In this document: positions 46,228-54,700 of the stretch, piece by piece
How positions within the stretch are numbered: the stretch's first letter is position 1
How the letters are laid out: each line of letters opens with the position of its first letter
Assembly (NCBI RefSeq): GCF_000720255.1
Contig: NZ_JOJE01000003.1
Location: forward strand, 248,001-312,000
DNA length: 64,000 nt
Direction of reading: 5' to 3'
From: Streptomyces griseus subsp. griseus
GTDB taxonomy: Bacteria > Actinomycetota > Actinomycetes > Streptomycetales > Streptomycetaceae
Notes under the pieces: generated by a model
Seen by the model: only the letters and a program-made list of their open reading frames with translations
The model's database searches: none
Told to the model about the DNA's origin: nothing
Position numbers and translations under genes: made by a program

Positions 46228-47439
46228 ATGGCCGATCGGGTCACGGTGATCGGCTGGGACGGCTCGCCGCTGACCGCCGCGGCACGCGCCGCCCTGGGTG
46301 CCGCCACCCTCGTGGCCGGCGCCGCCCACCATCTGGCGCTGCCCGAGCTGCCCCCTTCCGCCGAACGCATCCGCCTCGGCAGCGTCGCCCTCGCCGCCCG
46401 CCGCATCGCCGCCCACCGCGGCAGCGCGGTCGTGCTCGCCGACGGCGACCCCGGCTTCTTCGGCGTCGTACGGACCCTGCGCGCGCCCGAGTTCGGCCTC
46501 GAGGTCGAGGTCGTCCCCGCCGTCTCCTCCGTCGCCGCCGCCTTCGCCCGCGCCGGGATGCCCTGGGACGACGCCCAGGTGGTCGTCGCACACCGCCGCA
46601 CCCTGCGACGCGCGGTCAACGTATGCCGGGCCCACACCAAGGTCGCCGTCCTCACCTCGCCCGGCGCGGGACCCGCCGAACTCGGCCTGCTCATGGAGGG
46701 CGTCCACCGCACCTTCGTCATCTGCGAGGAACTCGGCACCGCGCGCGAGCAGGTCACCGTCGTCACCTCCGACAAGGCCGCCGACCACACCTGGCGCGAC
46801 CCCAACGTCGTCATCGTCATCGGCGGCCCCGTCGGCGCCGGCGGAGACGGCGGCTGGATCTCCGGACGCGACCCCGGCGTCGGCCCGCGCGGCTGGGCCC
46901 TGCCCGCACAGGCCTGCGGCGGGCACCTGGGCGAGGGCGAGACGGACATGCTGCGTGCCGCACAACTCGCCCGCCTGGGCCCGCGCGTCGGCGACCTCGT
47001 GTGGGACATCGGCTGCGGCGGCGGCGCCTTCTCCGTCGAGGCCGCCCGGGCCGGCGCCGCCGTCATCGCCGTCGACCAGGACCCGGGGGCGTGCGCCCGC
47101 ACGGACGCCACCGCACGCCGTTTCGGTGTCCAGCTCCAGATCGTCCAAGGCACCGCCCCGCACGTCCTGGAGAACCTTCCCGAACCGGACGTCGTACGCG
47201 TCGGCGGCGGGGGAGCGGCGGTGGTGTCCGCGGTGGCCGACCGGCGCCCCCAGCGCATCGTCACGCACGCCGTCAGCCGTGACACCGCCGAACTCGTCGG
47301 CCGCACCCTCACCGAGCACGGCTACGTCGCCGAGTGCGCCCTCCTGCAGTCCGTGGAACTCGACATCAGGGCCTGGACGGAGAAGGAGCGGAGCGTCTCG
47401 TTCCTGCTCAGTGGGGCTCTCCCGGATCGCGCCCCGTGA
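46228..47439 (+). CDS. cobL: Precorrin-6Y C5,15-methyltransferase (CbiE-CbiT fusion)
   Basis: 403 residues. N-terminal CbiE-like methyltransferase (1-205: VTVIGWDGSPLTAAARAALG, VVLADGDPGFFG, NVVIVIGGPVG) and C-terminal CbiT-like SAM-dependent decarboxylating methyltransferase (225-395: VGDLVWDIGCGGGAFSVEAA, VIAVDQDPGACARTDATA). It methylates C5 and C15 and decarboxylates the acetate side chain of precorrin-6Y. First cobalamin gene of this block; it is followed by a 345-base leader region before the BluB-CobT gene. Confidence 0.94.
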   Translation: MADRVTVIGWDGSPLTAAARAALGAATLVAGAAHHLALPELPPSAERIRLGSVALAARRIAAHRGSAVVLADGDPGFFGVVRTLRAPEFGLEVEVVPAVSSVAAAFARAGMPWDDAQVVVAHRRTLRRAVNVCRAHTKVAVLTSPGAGPAELGLLMEGVHRTFVICEELGTAREQVTVVTSDKAADHTWRDPNVVIVIGGPVGAGGDGGWISGRDPGVGPRGWALPAQACGGHLGEGETDMLRAAQLARLGPRVGDLVWDIGCGGGAFSVEAARAGAAVIAVDQDPGACARTDATARRFGVQLQIVQGTAPHVLENLPEPDVVRVGGGGAAVVSAVADRRPQRIVTHAVSRDTAELVGRTLTEHGYVAECALLQSVELDIRAWTEKERSVSFLLSGALPDRAP

Positions 47440-47450
47440 TCCTGTTGTCA

Positions 47451-47464
47451 TACCGCGCGCGGTA
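47451..47464. promoter_or_regulatory. 14-bp perfect palindrome
   Basis: TACCGCGCGCGGTA is fully self-complementary and overlaps TAGGCT (47463-47468), a possible -10 element, in the leader of the BluB-CobT gene. Confidence 0.35.
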
Positions 47465-47633
47465 GGCTGGCCGATCGTTGTACCGCACCGGGTGGCCCGA
47501 ACTTCGTTCACCAATGTCCGGAAAACACGCCCCTTTTGGGGTGGGTGTGGTACGGCAGAACCGGAGGACGCGCAACGTGGCGCAGTCCACAGCGAGCTGT
47601 TGCGGATCAAGCTGTCGTGACGGGGGAACGACC

Positions 47634-47666
47634 GCGACAATGCCACTGAATGGCTTTGTCGCCTTT
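47634..47666 (+). terminator. Attenuator-like hairpin in BluB-CobT leader
   Basis: GCGACAA (47634-47640) pairs with TTGTCGC (47656-47662), and inside it GCCA with TGGC past a T-T mismatch; CTTTTCC follows. It resembles an intrinsic terminator about 120 bases before the start codon. Confidence 0.5.
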
Positions 47667-47784
47667 TCCGGGCGGGTCGTTCGTGCCGCTGGGCACGCAC
47701 GCTCGTTCTTCACTGCGGGGCGGTCGGTGCGCCGTTCCGGGTGAGCTGGTCGTAGGAGCACTAACCGATGGGCGAGGGGTACGC

Positions 47785-50700
47785 ATGACGGACACCGGCC
47801 AGGTCCCGGCCGAGGGACAGCCGGAGAGCGCAGGCACGGTGGAACAGCCGGGCGTCTCCGCACCCGGCGCGTACGCCTACCTCTCCGAGACCACAGCCGA
47901 GGACGAGGACCTGTTGCTCCTGCCCGGCGCCCAGAGCGCGTGGGGCAACGAGGTCGCACCACCGCCCCCCGAGCCGGTGGTCGAGGCCGTCCACGAGCCC
48001 GGACCGCACGAGATGTCCGGCCGCGACAGCGGCTCCGTCGACCTCAGCGCCGTCCGCCTGCCCAACCCGACGCCCTCCTCGGCCTCGGTCCCGCCGCGCC
48101 GCCCCCTGCACCTGGGCCCGCCCATCCCCGACACCTCCGCCAGCCCGGTCCGCTCCCTCGCCGACCGCGGCCCCGCGGGCGCCCCGGTACGCCACCCGGG
48201 CCCGCCGACGACCGGCCCCGAGTACCTCGACGTGCCCCCGCAGGGCGCTCCACCGTGGGGCGCACAGGCTGTGGCACAGACCCAGGTGAGCGCAGGGGCC
48301 CCAGCTGCCGAAACGGTTGTTCCGGCACCGGCGCCCACGCTCGAGCACACAGCCGGGCACGACCCCGAGCCGCCGGGCGCGGCCCAGGCCCTCGTCGCCC
48401 GCGTCGCGACGGAGGCCGTGGCCGCTACGGCCCCACAACCGGCGTACGACACGGAGGCGGGGGTCTCTGGAGCGCCGGATGCCGGGGAGGGCGCGGCCGG
48501 GGTCGCCGCGGCGCCGGGCACTGGGGACGGTGTGACCGGTGACGCCGCGGCGGCCGAGGTCCCCGCGGCTTCCGTCGAGGAGGCCGGGGCGACTGTGGCG
48601 CCGGTCGACGGTGACGGAGCGGCCGCGGAGGGAGTTGCCGAGGCCGAGGGTGCCGACGTGGGCGCCGGGACGGCTGCCGAGGGCGCCGACGCGGACGCGC
48701 CGGCTGTCGCGGGTGCTGCTCGGACGACCGAGGGTGCCGCCGCGGAGGGCGAGCCCGTCGCCGACGCCGGTGCCGTCACCGGTGAGGCCGAGGCTCCCGA
48801 GGTTGCTCCAGGTGATGAGGCCGGGCAGGTGCCCGACGCCACAGTCGTCGCCGGTGCCGGTGCCGGTCAGGAGGTCACCCAGGCCGCAGTGGTTGCCGGT
48901 GCCGATCCGGAGGCTCCCGAAGCCGATGGCGGCCAGGTCCCTGGTGAGGCCGTGGCCGCGGATGCCGTACAGCAGGTGCCTGGAGCAGCCACCACCGCCG
49001 ACGCCACCCACCACGAAGCCGAGCGAACGCCGGAAGTGGGGCAGTCCCCCGACCCAGCGCACGCCTCGGAGGAGGGTGCCGGGAACGCCGTAGCGGAAAC
49101 CGCGCCCACCCCTGCCGTGACCGTGGCCGCGGCTCCGCACGCTGCCGAGGGAACCGACCCGGAGGCACCGCAGGCCGCCGACGGAGCCGTCGACCCCGAG
49201 AGCGTTCCGCCGACCGGCGCGGCAGCCCCCGAGACTCCGCAGGCATCGGAACAGGACGCCGACACCGCGCCCGTAGCGCCGCAGGCCGACGCGGCTGAGG
49301 CGACCGAGGCGACCGAGGTGCCGGCTGCCCCGGCGCCGGACGCAGCCGTGGCCCTCTCTGACGGTGCGGTGCCCGCTGCGGCTGTGGCCGCCGCTGAGGC
49401 CACCGCGCCAGGCGCGCCCGCGCCCGCTGAGGCGCCGGTGGCTGGTGCCGACGTGGCTGCCGCTGAGGGAGTTGTGCCTGGCGCCGCGCCGGTTGCTGAG
49501 CCGACCGTTCCCGGCGCGTCCGTGCCGCCTGCTGAGCCGACCGCCCCCGCCGCGTCCGTGCTGCCCGCTGAGCCGACCGTTCCCGGTGCGCCCGTACCCG
49601 CCGCTGAGCCGACCGCCGCCGGCGCACCCGTGCCGGCTGCTGAAGCCGAAGTGGCCGCCGCAGAAGCACCGCCCGTCGCGATCGCCCCCGAGGCCGCAGC
49701 ACCCACCCCGGAAGCCGCAACCCCCGAAGCCGTAACTCCTGTGTTCGAGACCACTGCCCCCACGCCGGAGACGGCTGTCCCCACACCTGACGCCCCCGAG
49801 GCAGCGCCCCACACCCCCGAGGTCGCGCCTCACACCCCCGAGGTCGCGCCTCACACCCCCGAGGCCGTGCCCTTCCCTCCGGCAGCCGGGACGACCACGG
49901 CGCCGCACTTCGCCGAAGGCTCAGCACCGCCCGCCCCGGAGGCCCCCCTCGCCGAGACGCCCCTCGCTGTCTCCGCCGAGCAGCCGTCTCCGCGGGCGGC
50001 GGAAGCGGGCCACGCCCCCCAGGGCCAGAGCGCCCTGCCCACCCCGGACGGTCAACCGGCCCCGGACACCCGGCCCCCCGCGGCCCCCCAGCCCACCGGG
50101 GACGTCCAGCCCAGCCAGGGTCCGCAGCAGATGCCGACACCGGTCACCACGCCCGCCCAGGACGCGAGCCCCGCTCAGCGGCCGGAGCAGGACACGCAGT
50201 CACCCGGAGCCGAGGCCGCCGAGACCGCCGAGACCGCCGTGGTCGTCGAAGCCCCTGACGTACAGCAGGCACCCGCGTCCGCCCCCGAGGACGCGGCCCC
50301 CGAGCACGCAGAGCCCGCGCCGGCCCACGCCCCGGACGCCGTCTCCGCCCAGGCCGCCGGTCCGGCCCCGGACGAAGCAGCGGCCGCCCTGCTCCCCAGC
50401 ACCATCCCGTCGGGCCCCGGACAGGACCACGCCCACCAGCCCCTGAACCAGTTCGTACCGGTCGAGGGCTCCGTGCCGACGGCCCCGCACCTGGCCCCCA
50501 CCCCGCCCCACCCGGTCGCCCTCCCCCCGGAGGGACCCGCGACGGTCCCCGCCCCCCGCGTGGCCGAGCCCGACCCGGACGTCGTACAGAACGCGGAGGA
50601 CCTGGACACCAGGGCCGCCGACCAGGAAGAGAGCAAGGCCGCAGTGGAAGAAACAGCACAGTCCACCGGTCCGGCCGCACCCGCCTACGACGAAGCCGAA

Positions 50701-52401
50701 CGCGAGGCCGTCCTCAAGGTCATGCGCGAACGCCGGGACATCCGCAACGGCTTCCGCAGCGACCCCATCCCGCACGAGGTGCTGCTCCGCGTCCTGGAGG
50801 CGGCCCACACCGCACCCTCCGTGGGCCACTCCCAGCCCTGGGACTTCGTCGTCATCCGCTCCGCCGAGACCCGGCGCACGATGCACGAACTGGCCACGCG
50901 CCAGCGCGAGGCCTACGCCAAGTCCCTCCCGAAGGGCCGGGCGAAGCAGTTCAAGGAACTGAAGATCGAGGCCATCCTCGACACCCCGGTGAACATCGTC
51001 GTCACCGCCGACCCGACCCGCGGCGGCCGCCACACCCTCGGCCGTCACACGCAGCCGCAGATGGCCCCGTACTCCTCCGCGCTCGCCGTGGAGAACCTGT
51101 GGCTCGCCGCCCGTGCGGAGGGCCTCGGCGTCGGCTGGGTCAGCTTCTTCGACGAGCGGGAGATGGTCCGCGCGCTCGGGCTGCCCGAGCACCTGGAGGT
51201 CGTCGCCTACCTCTGCGTGGGCTACGTCGACGAGTTCCCGGACGAGCCCGAGCTGCTCCAGGCGGGCTGGTCCAAGCGCCGCCCGCTGTCCTGGGTGGTC
51301 CACGAGGAGACGTACGGCCGCCGCGCCCTGCCTGGAGAGGAGCCCCACGACCTGCTCGCCGAGACCGTCGCGCAGATCCGCCCGCTGGACGCCAAGGCGC
51401 TCGGCGAGGCCTGGGAGCGGCAGAAGCGCATGACCAAGCCGGCCGGCGCGCTCGGCATGCTGGAGATCATCTCCGCGCAGCTGTCCGGCCTGTCCCGGCA
51501 GTGCCCGCCGCCGATCCCGGAGCCCGCGGCCGTCGCGATCTTCGCCGGTGACCACGGCGTGCACGCGCAGGGCGTGACCCCCTGGCCGCAGGAGGTGACG
51601 GCCCAGATGGTCGCCAACTTCCTCGGCGGCGGCGCGGTCTGCAACGCGTTCGCCACCCAGGTCGGCGCCGAGGTCTGCGTCGTCGACGTCGGCGTCGCGG
51701 CGGACCTCCCCGCGACCCCCGGCCTGCTGCCCCGCAAGGTCCGCGCGGGCACCTCCGACATGACCACCGGACCCGCGATGACCCGCGAGGAGGCCAAGCA
51801 GGCCATCGAGGTGGGCATCGAGACGGCCCGCGACCTGGTGGCGGCCGGCAACAAGGCGCTGCTCACCGGTGAGATGGGCATCGCGAACACCACCGCGTCC
51901 GCGGCGTTGATCTCCGTCTTCACCGGCGCCGACCCCGCCGAGGTCACCGGCCGGGGCACCGGCATCAACGACGAGACCCTCGCCCGCAAGACCGAGGTCG
52001 TCCGCCGCGCCCTCGACGTCCACCAGCCGGACCCGGCCGACCCCATCGGCGTCCTCGCCGCGATCGGCGGCTTCGAACACGCGGCGATGGTCGGCCTCCT
52101 CCTCGGCGGCGCCTCCCTGCGTACACCGGTGATCCTCGACGGCGTCAGCGCCGGCGCCGCCGCGCTCGTCGCCCGCGCGATCGCCCCCGAGGTCCTCGCC
52201 GCCTGCATCGCCGGCCACCGCAGTGCCGAACCGGGCCACGTGGCCGCCCTCAACAAGCTGGGCCTCCGCCCCCTGGTCGACCTCGACCTCCGCCTCGGCG
52301 AAGGCACCGGAGCCCTTCTGGCCCTCCCGCTGGTCCAGAGCACGGCCCGCGCCATGCACGAGGTCGCGACGTTCGACTCGGCGGGGGTAACGGAGAAGTA
52401 G
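47785..52401 (+). CDS. cobT: BluB-CobT fusion protein with very long disordered N-terminus
   Basis: 1538 residues from ATG 47785 (GAGGGG upstream). Residues 1-130 hold short conserved-looking motifs (AYLSETTAEDEDLLLLPGAQ and SAWGNEV). Residues about 150-960 are almost only Ala, Pro, Glu, Val, Thr and Gly, in imperfect repeats (EVAPHTPEVAPHTPE; VPAAEPTA), hence disordered. Residues about 966-1190 are a BluB nitroreductase-fold 5,6-dimethylbenzimidazole synthase (MRERRDIRNGFRSDPIPHEV, APSVGHSQPWDFVV, GLGVGWVSFFDEREMVRALG). Residues 1193-1538 are CobT, nicotinate-nucleotide:DMB phosphoribosyltransferase (KPAGALGMLEIISAQLSGLS, FAGDHGVHAQGVTPWPQEVT, GEMGIANTTASAAL, and a catalytic-Glu-type end). 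One chain would make the lower ligand base and activate it for cobalamin. Confidence 0.9.
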   Translation: MTDTGQVPAEGQPESAGTVEQPGVSAPGAYAYLSETTAEDEDLLLLPGAQSAWGNEVAPPPPEPVVEAVHEPGPHEMSGRDSGSVDLSAVRLPNPTPSSASVPPRRPLHLGPPIPDTSASPVRSLADRGPAGAPVRHPGPPTTGPEYLDVPPQGAPPWGAQAVAQTQVSAGAPAAETVVPAPAPTLEHTAGHDPEPPGAAQALVARVATEAVAATAPQPAYDTEAGVSGAPDAGEGAAGVAAAPGTGDGVTGDAAAAEVPAASVEEAGATVAPVDGDGAAAEGVAEAEGADVGAGTAAEGADADAPAVAGAARTTEGAAAEGEPVADAGAVTGEAEAPEVAPGDEAGQVPDATVVAGAGAGQEVTQAAVVAGADPEAPEADGGQVPGEAVAADAVQQVPGAATTADATHHEAERTPEVGQSPDPAHASEEGAGNAVAETAPTPAVTVAAAPHAAEGTDPEAPQAADGAVDPESVPPTGAAAPETPQASEQDADTAPVAPQADAAEATEATEVPAAPAPDAAVALSDGAVPAAAVAAAEATAPGAPAPAEAPVAGADVAAAEGVVPGAAPVAEPTVPGASVPPAEPTAPAASVLPAEPTVPGAPVPAAEPTAAGAPVPAAEAEVAAAEAPPVAIAPEAAAPTPEAATPEAVTPVFETTAPTPETAVPTPDAPEAAPHTPEVAPHTPEVAPHTPEAVPFPPAAGTTTAPHFAEGSAPPAPEAPLAETPLAVSAEQPSPRAAEAGHAPQGQSALPTPDGQPAPDTRPPAAPQPTGDVQPSQGPQQMPTPVTTPAQDASPAQRPEQDTQSPGAEAAETAETAVVVEAPDVQQAPASAPEDAAPEHAEPAPAHAPDAVSAQAAGPAPDEAAAALLPSTIPSGPGQDHAHQPLNQFVPVEGSVPTAPHLAPTPPHPVALPPEGPATVPAPRVAEPDPDVVQNAEDLDTRAADQEESKAAVEETAQSTGPAAPAYDEAEREAVLKVMRERRDIRNGFRSDPIPHEVLLRVLEAAHTAPSVGHSQPWDFVVIRSAETRRTMHELATRQREAYAKSLPKGRAKQFKELKIEAILDTPVNIVVTADPTRGGRHTLGRHTQPQMAPYSSALAVENLWLAARAEGLGVGWVSFFDEREMVRALGLPEHLEVVAYLCVGYVDEFPDEPELLQAGWSKRRPLSWVVHEETYGRRALPGEEPHDLLAETVAQIRPLDAKALGEAWERQKRMTKPAGALGMLEIISAQLSGLSRQCPPPIPEPAAVAIFAGDHGVHAQGVTPWPQEVTAQMVANFLGGGAVCNAFATQVGAEVCVVDVGVAADLPATPGLLPRKVRAGTSDMTTGPAMTREEAKQAIEVGIETARDLVAAGNKALLTGEMGIANTTASAALISVFTGADPAEVTGRGTGINDETLARKTEVVRRALDVHQPDPADPIGVLAAIGGFEHAAMVGLLLGGASLRTPVILDGVSAGAAALVARAIAPEVLAACIAGHRSAEPGHVAALNKLGLRPLVDLDLRLGEGTGALLALPLVQSTARAMHEVATFDSAGVTEK

Positions 52402-52557
52402 CGGTCACTGAAGTGCGGGGGAGGAGCCCGGGACGGCAGCCCTGGGCCCTTTCTCAACGGTGCCCAGTTACTGGACCACCCGGGCCGCCCCACCCGCCCG
52501 CACTTTAAGATCCGCACGTCAGGGCCACCGCACCGCCGCAACAGGAGCCGCACCCTC

Positions 52558-53790
52558 ATGGCCGAACACCCCGCCTACCCCGTAGGCCTCCGCCTCACCG
52601 GCCGCCGAGTAGTCGTCCTCGGCGGCGGCCAGGTAGCCCAGCGCCGCCTTCCGGCCCTCATCGCCGCAGGCGCCGACATCCACCTCGTATCACCCGAAGC
52701 CACCCCCTCCGTCGAAGCCATGGCGGACGCAGGCGAGATCACCTGGCACCGACGTCCCTACGCCGAAGGCGACCTCACCGAAGCCTGGTACGCCCTCATC
52801 GCCACCAGCGACACCCAGGCCAACACCCACGCCTCGGCCGAAGCGGAGCGCCACCGCGTCTGGTGTGTCCGCTCCGACGACGCCGACCAGGCGACGGCAT
52901 GGACCCCTGCCACCGGAACCTCCGAGGGAGTCACGGTGGCCGTCCTCACCTCCGACGCCCGCGGCCGCGACCCCCGCCACACCGCCGCCATCCGCGACGC
53001 GGTCGTCGAGGGCCTGCGCGACGGCACCCTCGTCGCCCCGCACCACCGCACCCGCACCACCGGCGTCGCCCTCGTCGGCGGCGGCCCCGGCGACCCGGAC
53101 CTGATCACGGTCCGCGGCCGCCGCCTCCTCGCCGAGGCGGACGTCGTCATCGCGGACCGCCTGGGCCCGCGCGACCTCCTCGCCGAACTCCCGCCCCACG
53201 TCGAGGTGATCGACGCGGCGAAGATCCCGTACGGCCGGTACATGGCCCAGGAGGCCATCAACAACGCGCTGATCGAGCACGCCAAGCAGGGCAAGTCGGT
53301 CGTCCGCCTGAAGGGCGGTGACCCGTACGTCTTCGGCCGCGGCATGGAGGAGCTCCAGGCACTCGCCGAGGCCGGCATCCCCTGCACGGTCGTCCCGGGC
53401 ATCTCCAGCTCGATCTCGGTTCCGGGCGCGGCCGGCATCCCGGTCACCCACCGCGGTGTGGCCCACGAGTTCACCGTGGTCAGCGGCCATGTCGCCCCCG
53501 ACGACGAGCGCTCCCTGGTCGACTGGCCGTCCCTGGCCAAGCTGACCGGCACGCTGGTGATCCTCATGGGCGTCGACAAGATCGGCAGGATCGCCGAGAC
53601 ACTCGTGGCGCACGGAAAGCCCGCCGACACTCCCGTCGCCCTCGTGCAGGAGGGGACCACGGCCGCCCAGCGCAGGGTGGACGCGACCCTCGCCACGGTC
53701 GCGGAGACGGTCCGCGCCGAGGAGGTGAGGCCCCCGGCGGTCATCGTCATCGGCGAGGTCGTCACGGTGGGTTCCCGGCCAACCAAGTAA
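52558..53790 (+). CDS. cobA: Uroporphyrinogen-III C-methyltransferase with sirohaem-synthase-like N-terminal domain
   Basis: 410 residues. N-terminal NAD-binding precorrin-2 dehydrogenase/ferrochelatase-like domain (1-145: GLRLTGRRVVVLGGGQVAQR, ALIATSDTQAN). C-terminal SUMT domain (160-405: VALVGGGPGDPDLITVRGRR, VVRLKGGDPYVFGRGMEELQ, PGISSSISVPGAAGIPVTHR). Two SAM-dependent methylations give precorrin-2, the branch point to cobalamin and sirohaem. It lacks some length of enterobacterial CysG. Located 156 bases after cobT, preceded by 'caacaggagccgcacc' with AGGAG. Confidence 0.93.
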   Translation: MAEHPAYPVGLRLTGRRVVVLGGGQVAQRRLPALIAAGADIHLVSPEATPSVEAMADAGEITWHRRPYAEGDLTEAWYALIATSDTQANTHASAEAERHRVWCVRSDDADQATAWTPATGTSEGVTVAVLTSDARGRDPRHTAAIRDAVVEGLRDGTLVAPHHRTRTTGVALVGGGPGDPDLITVRGRRLLAEADVVIADRLGPRDLLAELPPHVEVIDAAKIPYGRYMAQEAINNALIEHAKQGKSVVRLKGGDPYVFGRGMEELQALAEAGIPCTVVPGISSSISVPGAAGIPVTHRGVAHEFTVVSGHVAPDDERSLVDWPSLAKLTGTLVILMGVDKIGRIAETLVAHGKPADTPVALVQEGTTAAQRRVDATLATVAETVRAEEVRPPAVIVIGEVVTVGSRPTK

Positions 53791-53854
53791 CCCCGGGTAA
53801 CACAACCCGTACCGAGCCGTTGGCACCGCATCCAGGACAAGGCAGTATCACCCT

Positions 53855-54673
53855 GTGGCCGATCTCATCACCGTTGAGGATCCCGACGACCCGCGCCTGC
53901 GCGACTACACGGGCCTGACCGACGTCGAGCTGCGCCGCAAGCGCGAGCCCGCCGAGGGCCTGTTCATCGCCGAGGGCGAGAAGGTCATCCGCAGGGCCAA
54001 GGAAGCGGGCTACGAGATGCGCTCGATGCTGCTCTCCGCCAAGTGGGTCGACGTCATGCGCGACGTCATCGACGAGCTCCCGGCCCCCGTCTACGCGGTC
54101 AGTCCCGAGCTGGCCGAGCAGGTCACCGGCTATCACGTGCACCGTGGTGCGCTGGCCTCCATGCAGCGCAAGCCGCTGCCGACGGCGACCGAACTCCTGC
54201 GGACCGCCCGCCGCGTCGTCGTCATGGAGTCGGTCAACGACCACACCAACATCGGCGCGATCTTCCGCTCCGCGGCCGCCCTGGGGATGGACGCCGTCCT
54301 GCTCTCACCGGACTGCGCGGATCCCCTCTACCGCCGCAGCGTGAAGGTCTCGATGGGCGCGGTCTTCTCGGTCCCGTACGCCCGCCTCGACACCTGGCCC
54401 AAGGGCCTCGACTCGGTCCGGGAGGCGGGCTTCACCCTGCTCGCCCTCACCCCCGACGAGAAGGCCCGGTCCCTCGACGAGGCGGCTCCGCACAGGATGG
54501 ACCGGGTCGCCCTCATGCTCGGCGCCGAGGGCGACGGTCTGTCCACCCAGGCCCTGGTCGCCGCCGACGAATGGGTCCGCATTCCCATGTCCCACGGCGT
54601 CGACTCCCTCAACGTCGGCGCCGCGGCAGCCGTTGCCTTCTACGCCGTGGCCACGGGCCGCCCTGCACCTTAG
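53855..54673 (+). CDS. SpoU/TrmH-family RNA 2'-O-methyltransferase
   Basis: 272 residues from GTG 53855. N-terminal RNA-binding part (LRRKREPAEGLFIAEGEKVI) and C-terminal SPOUT knot: VVMESVNDHTNIGAIFRSAA, LLSPDCADPLYRRSVKVSMG, LMLGAEGDGLSTQALVAADE and IPMSHGVDSLNVGAAAAVAF. These are motifs 1-3 of the SpoU family, which methylates ribose in tRNA or 23S rRNA; the site cannot be told. A short gap separates it from cobA. Confidence 0.92.
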   Translation: MADLITVEDPDDPRLRDYTGLTDVELRRKREPAEGLFIAEGEKVIRRAKEAGYEMRSMLLSAKWVDVMRDVIDELPAPVYAVSPELAEQVTGYHVHRGALASMQRKPLPTATELLRTARRVVVMESVNDHTNIGAIFRSAAALGMDAVLLSPDCADPLYRRSVKVSMGAVFSVPYARLDTWPKGLDSVREAGFTLLALTPDEKARSLDEAAPHRMDRVALMLGAEGDGLSTQALVAADEWVRIPMSHGVDSLNVGAAAAVAFYAVATGRPAP

Positions 54674-54700
54674 GAACCCGGCCGCGCGACCTCGGGCCCC

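Larger units (their letters stand above)
47440..47784 (+). other. Long leader region upstream of BluB-CobT fusion gene
   Basis: 345 bases. It contains a 14-bp palindrome at 47451-47464, a terminator-like hairpin at 47634-47666 and no well-supported gene. A frame at 47478-47744 has a Cys-rich piece (ASCCGSSCRDGG) but no binding site. Confidence 0.45.

Noticed and set aside
47620..47670. Possible cobalamin riboswitch (GCCACTG near 47642)
   Set aside because: Only this heptamer matches; the B12-box and the other conserved blocks of the riboswitch core are absent. The hairpin there is reported as an attenuator-like element instead.
47761..49908. Open frame of 715 codons on the minus strand, Gly/Arg-rich
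   Set aside because: It is the complement of the Ala/Pro/Glu repeat region of the BluB-CobT gene; repetition arises from the sense repeats, and there is no binding site.
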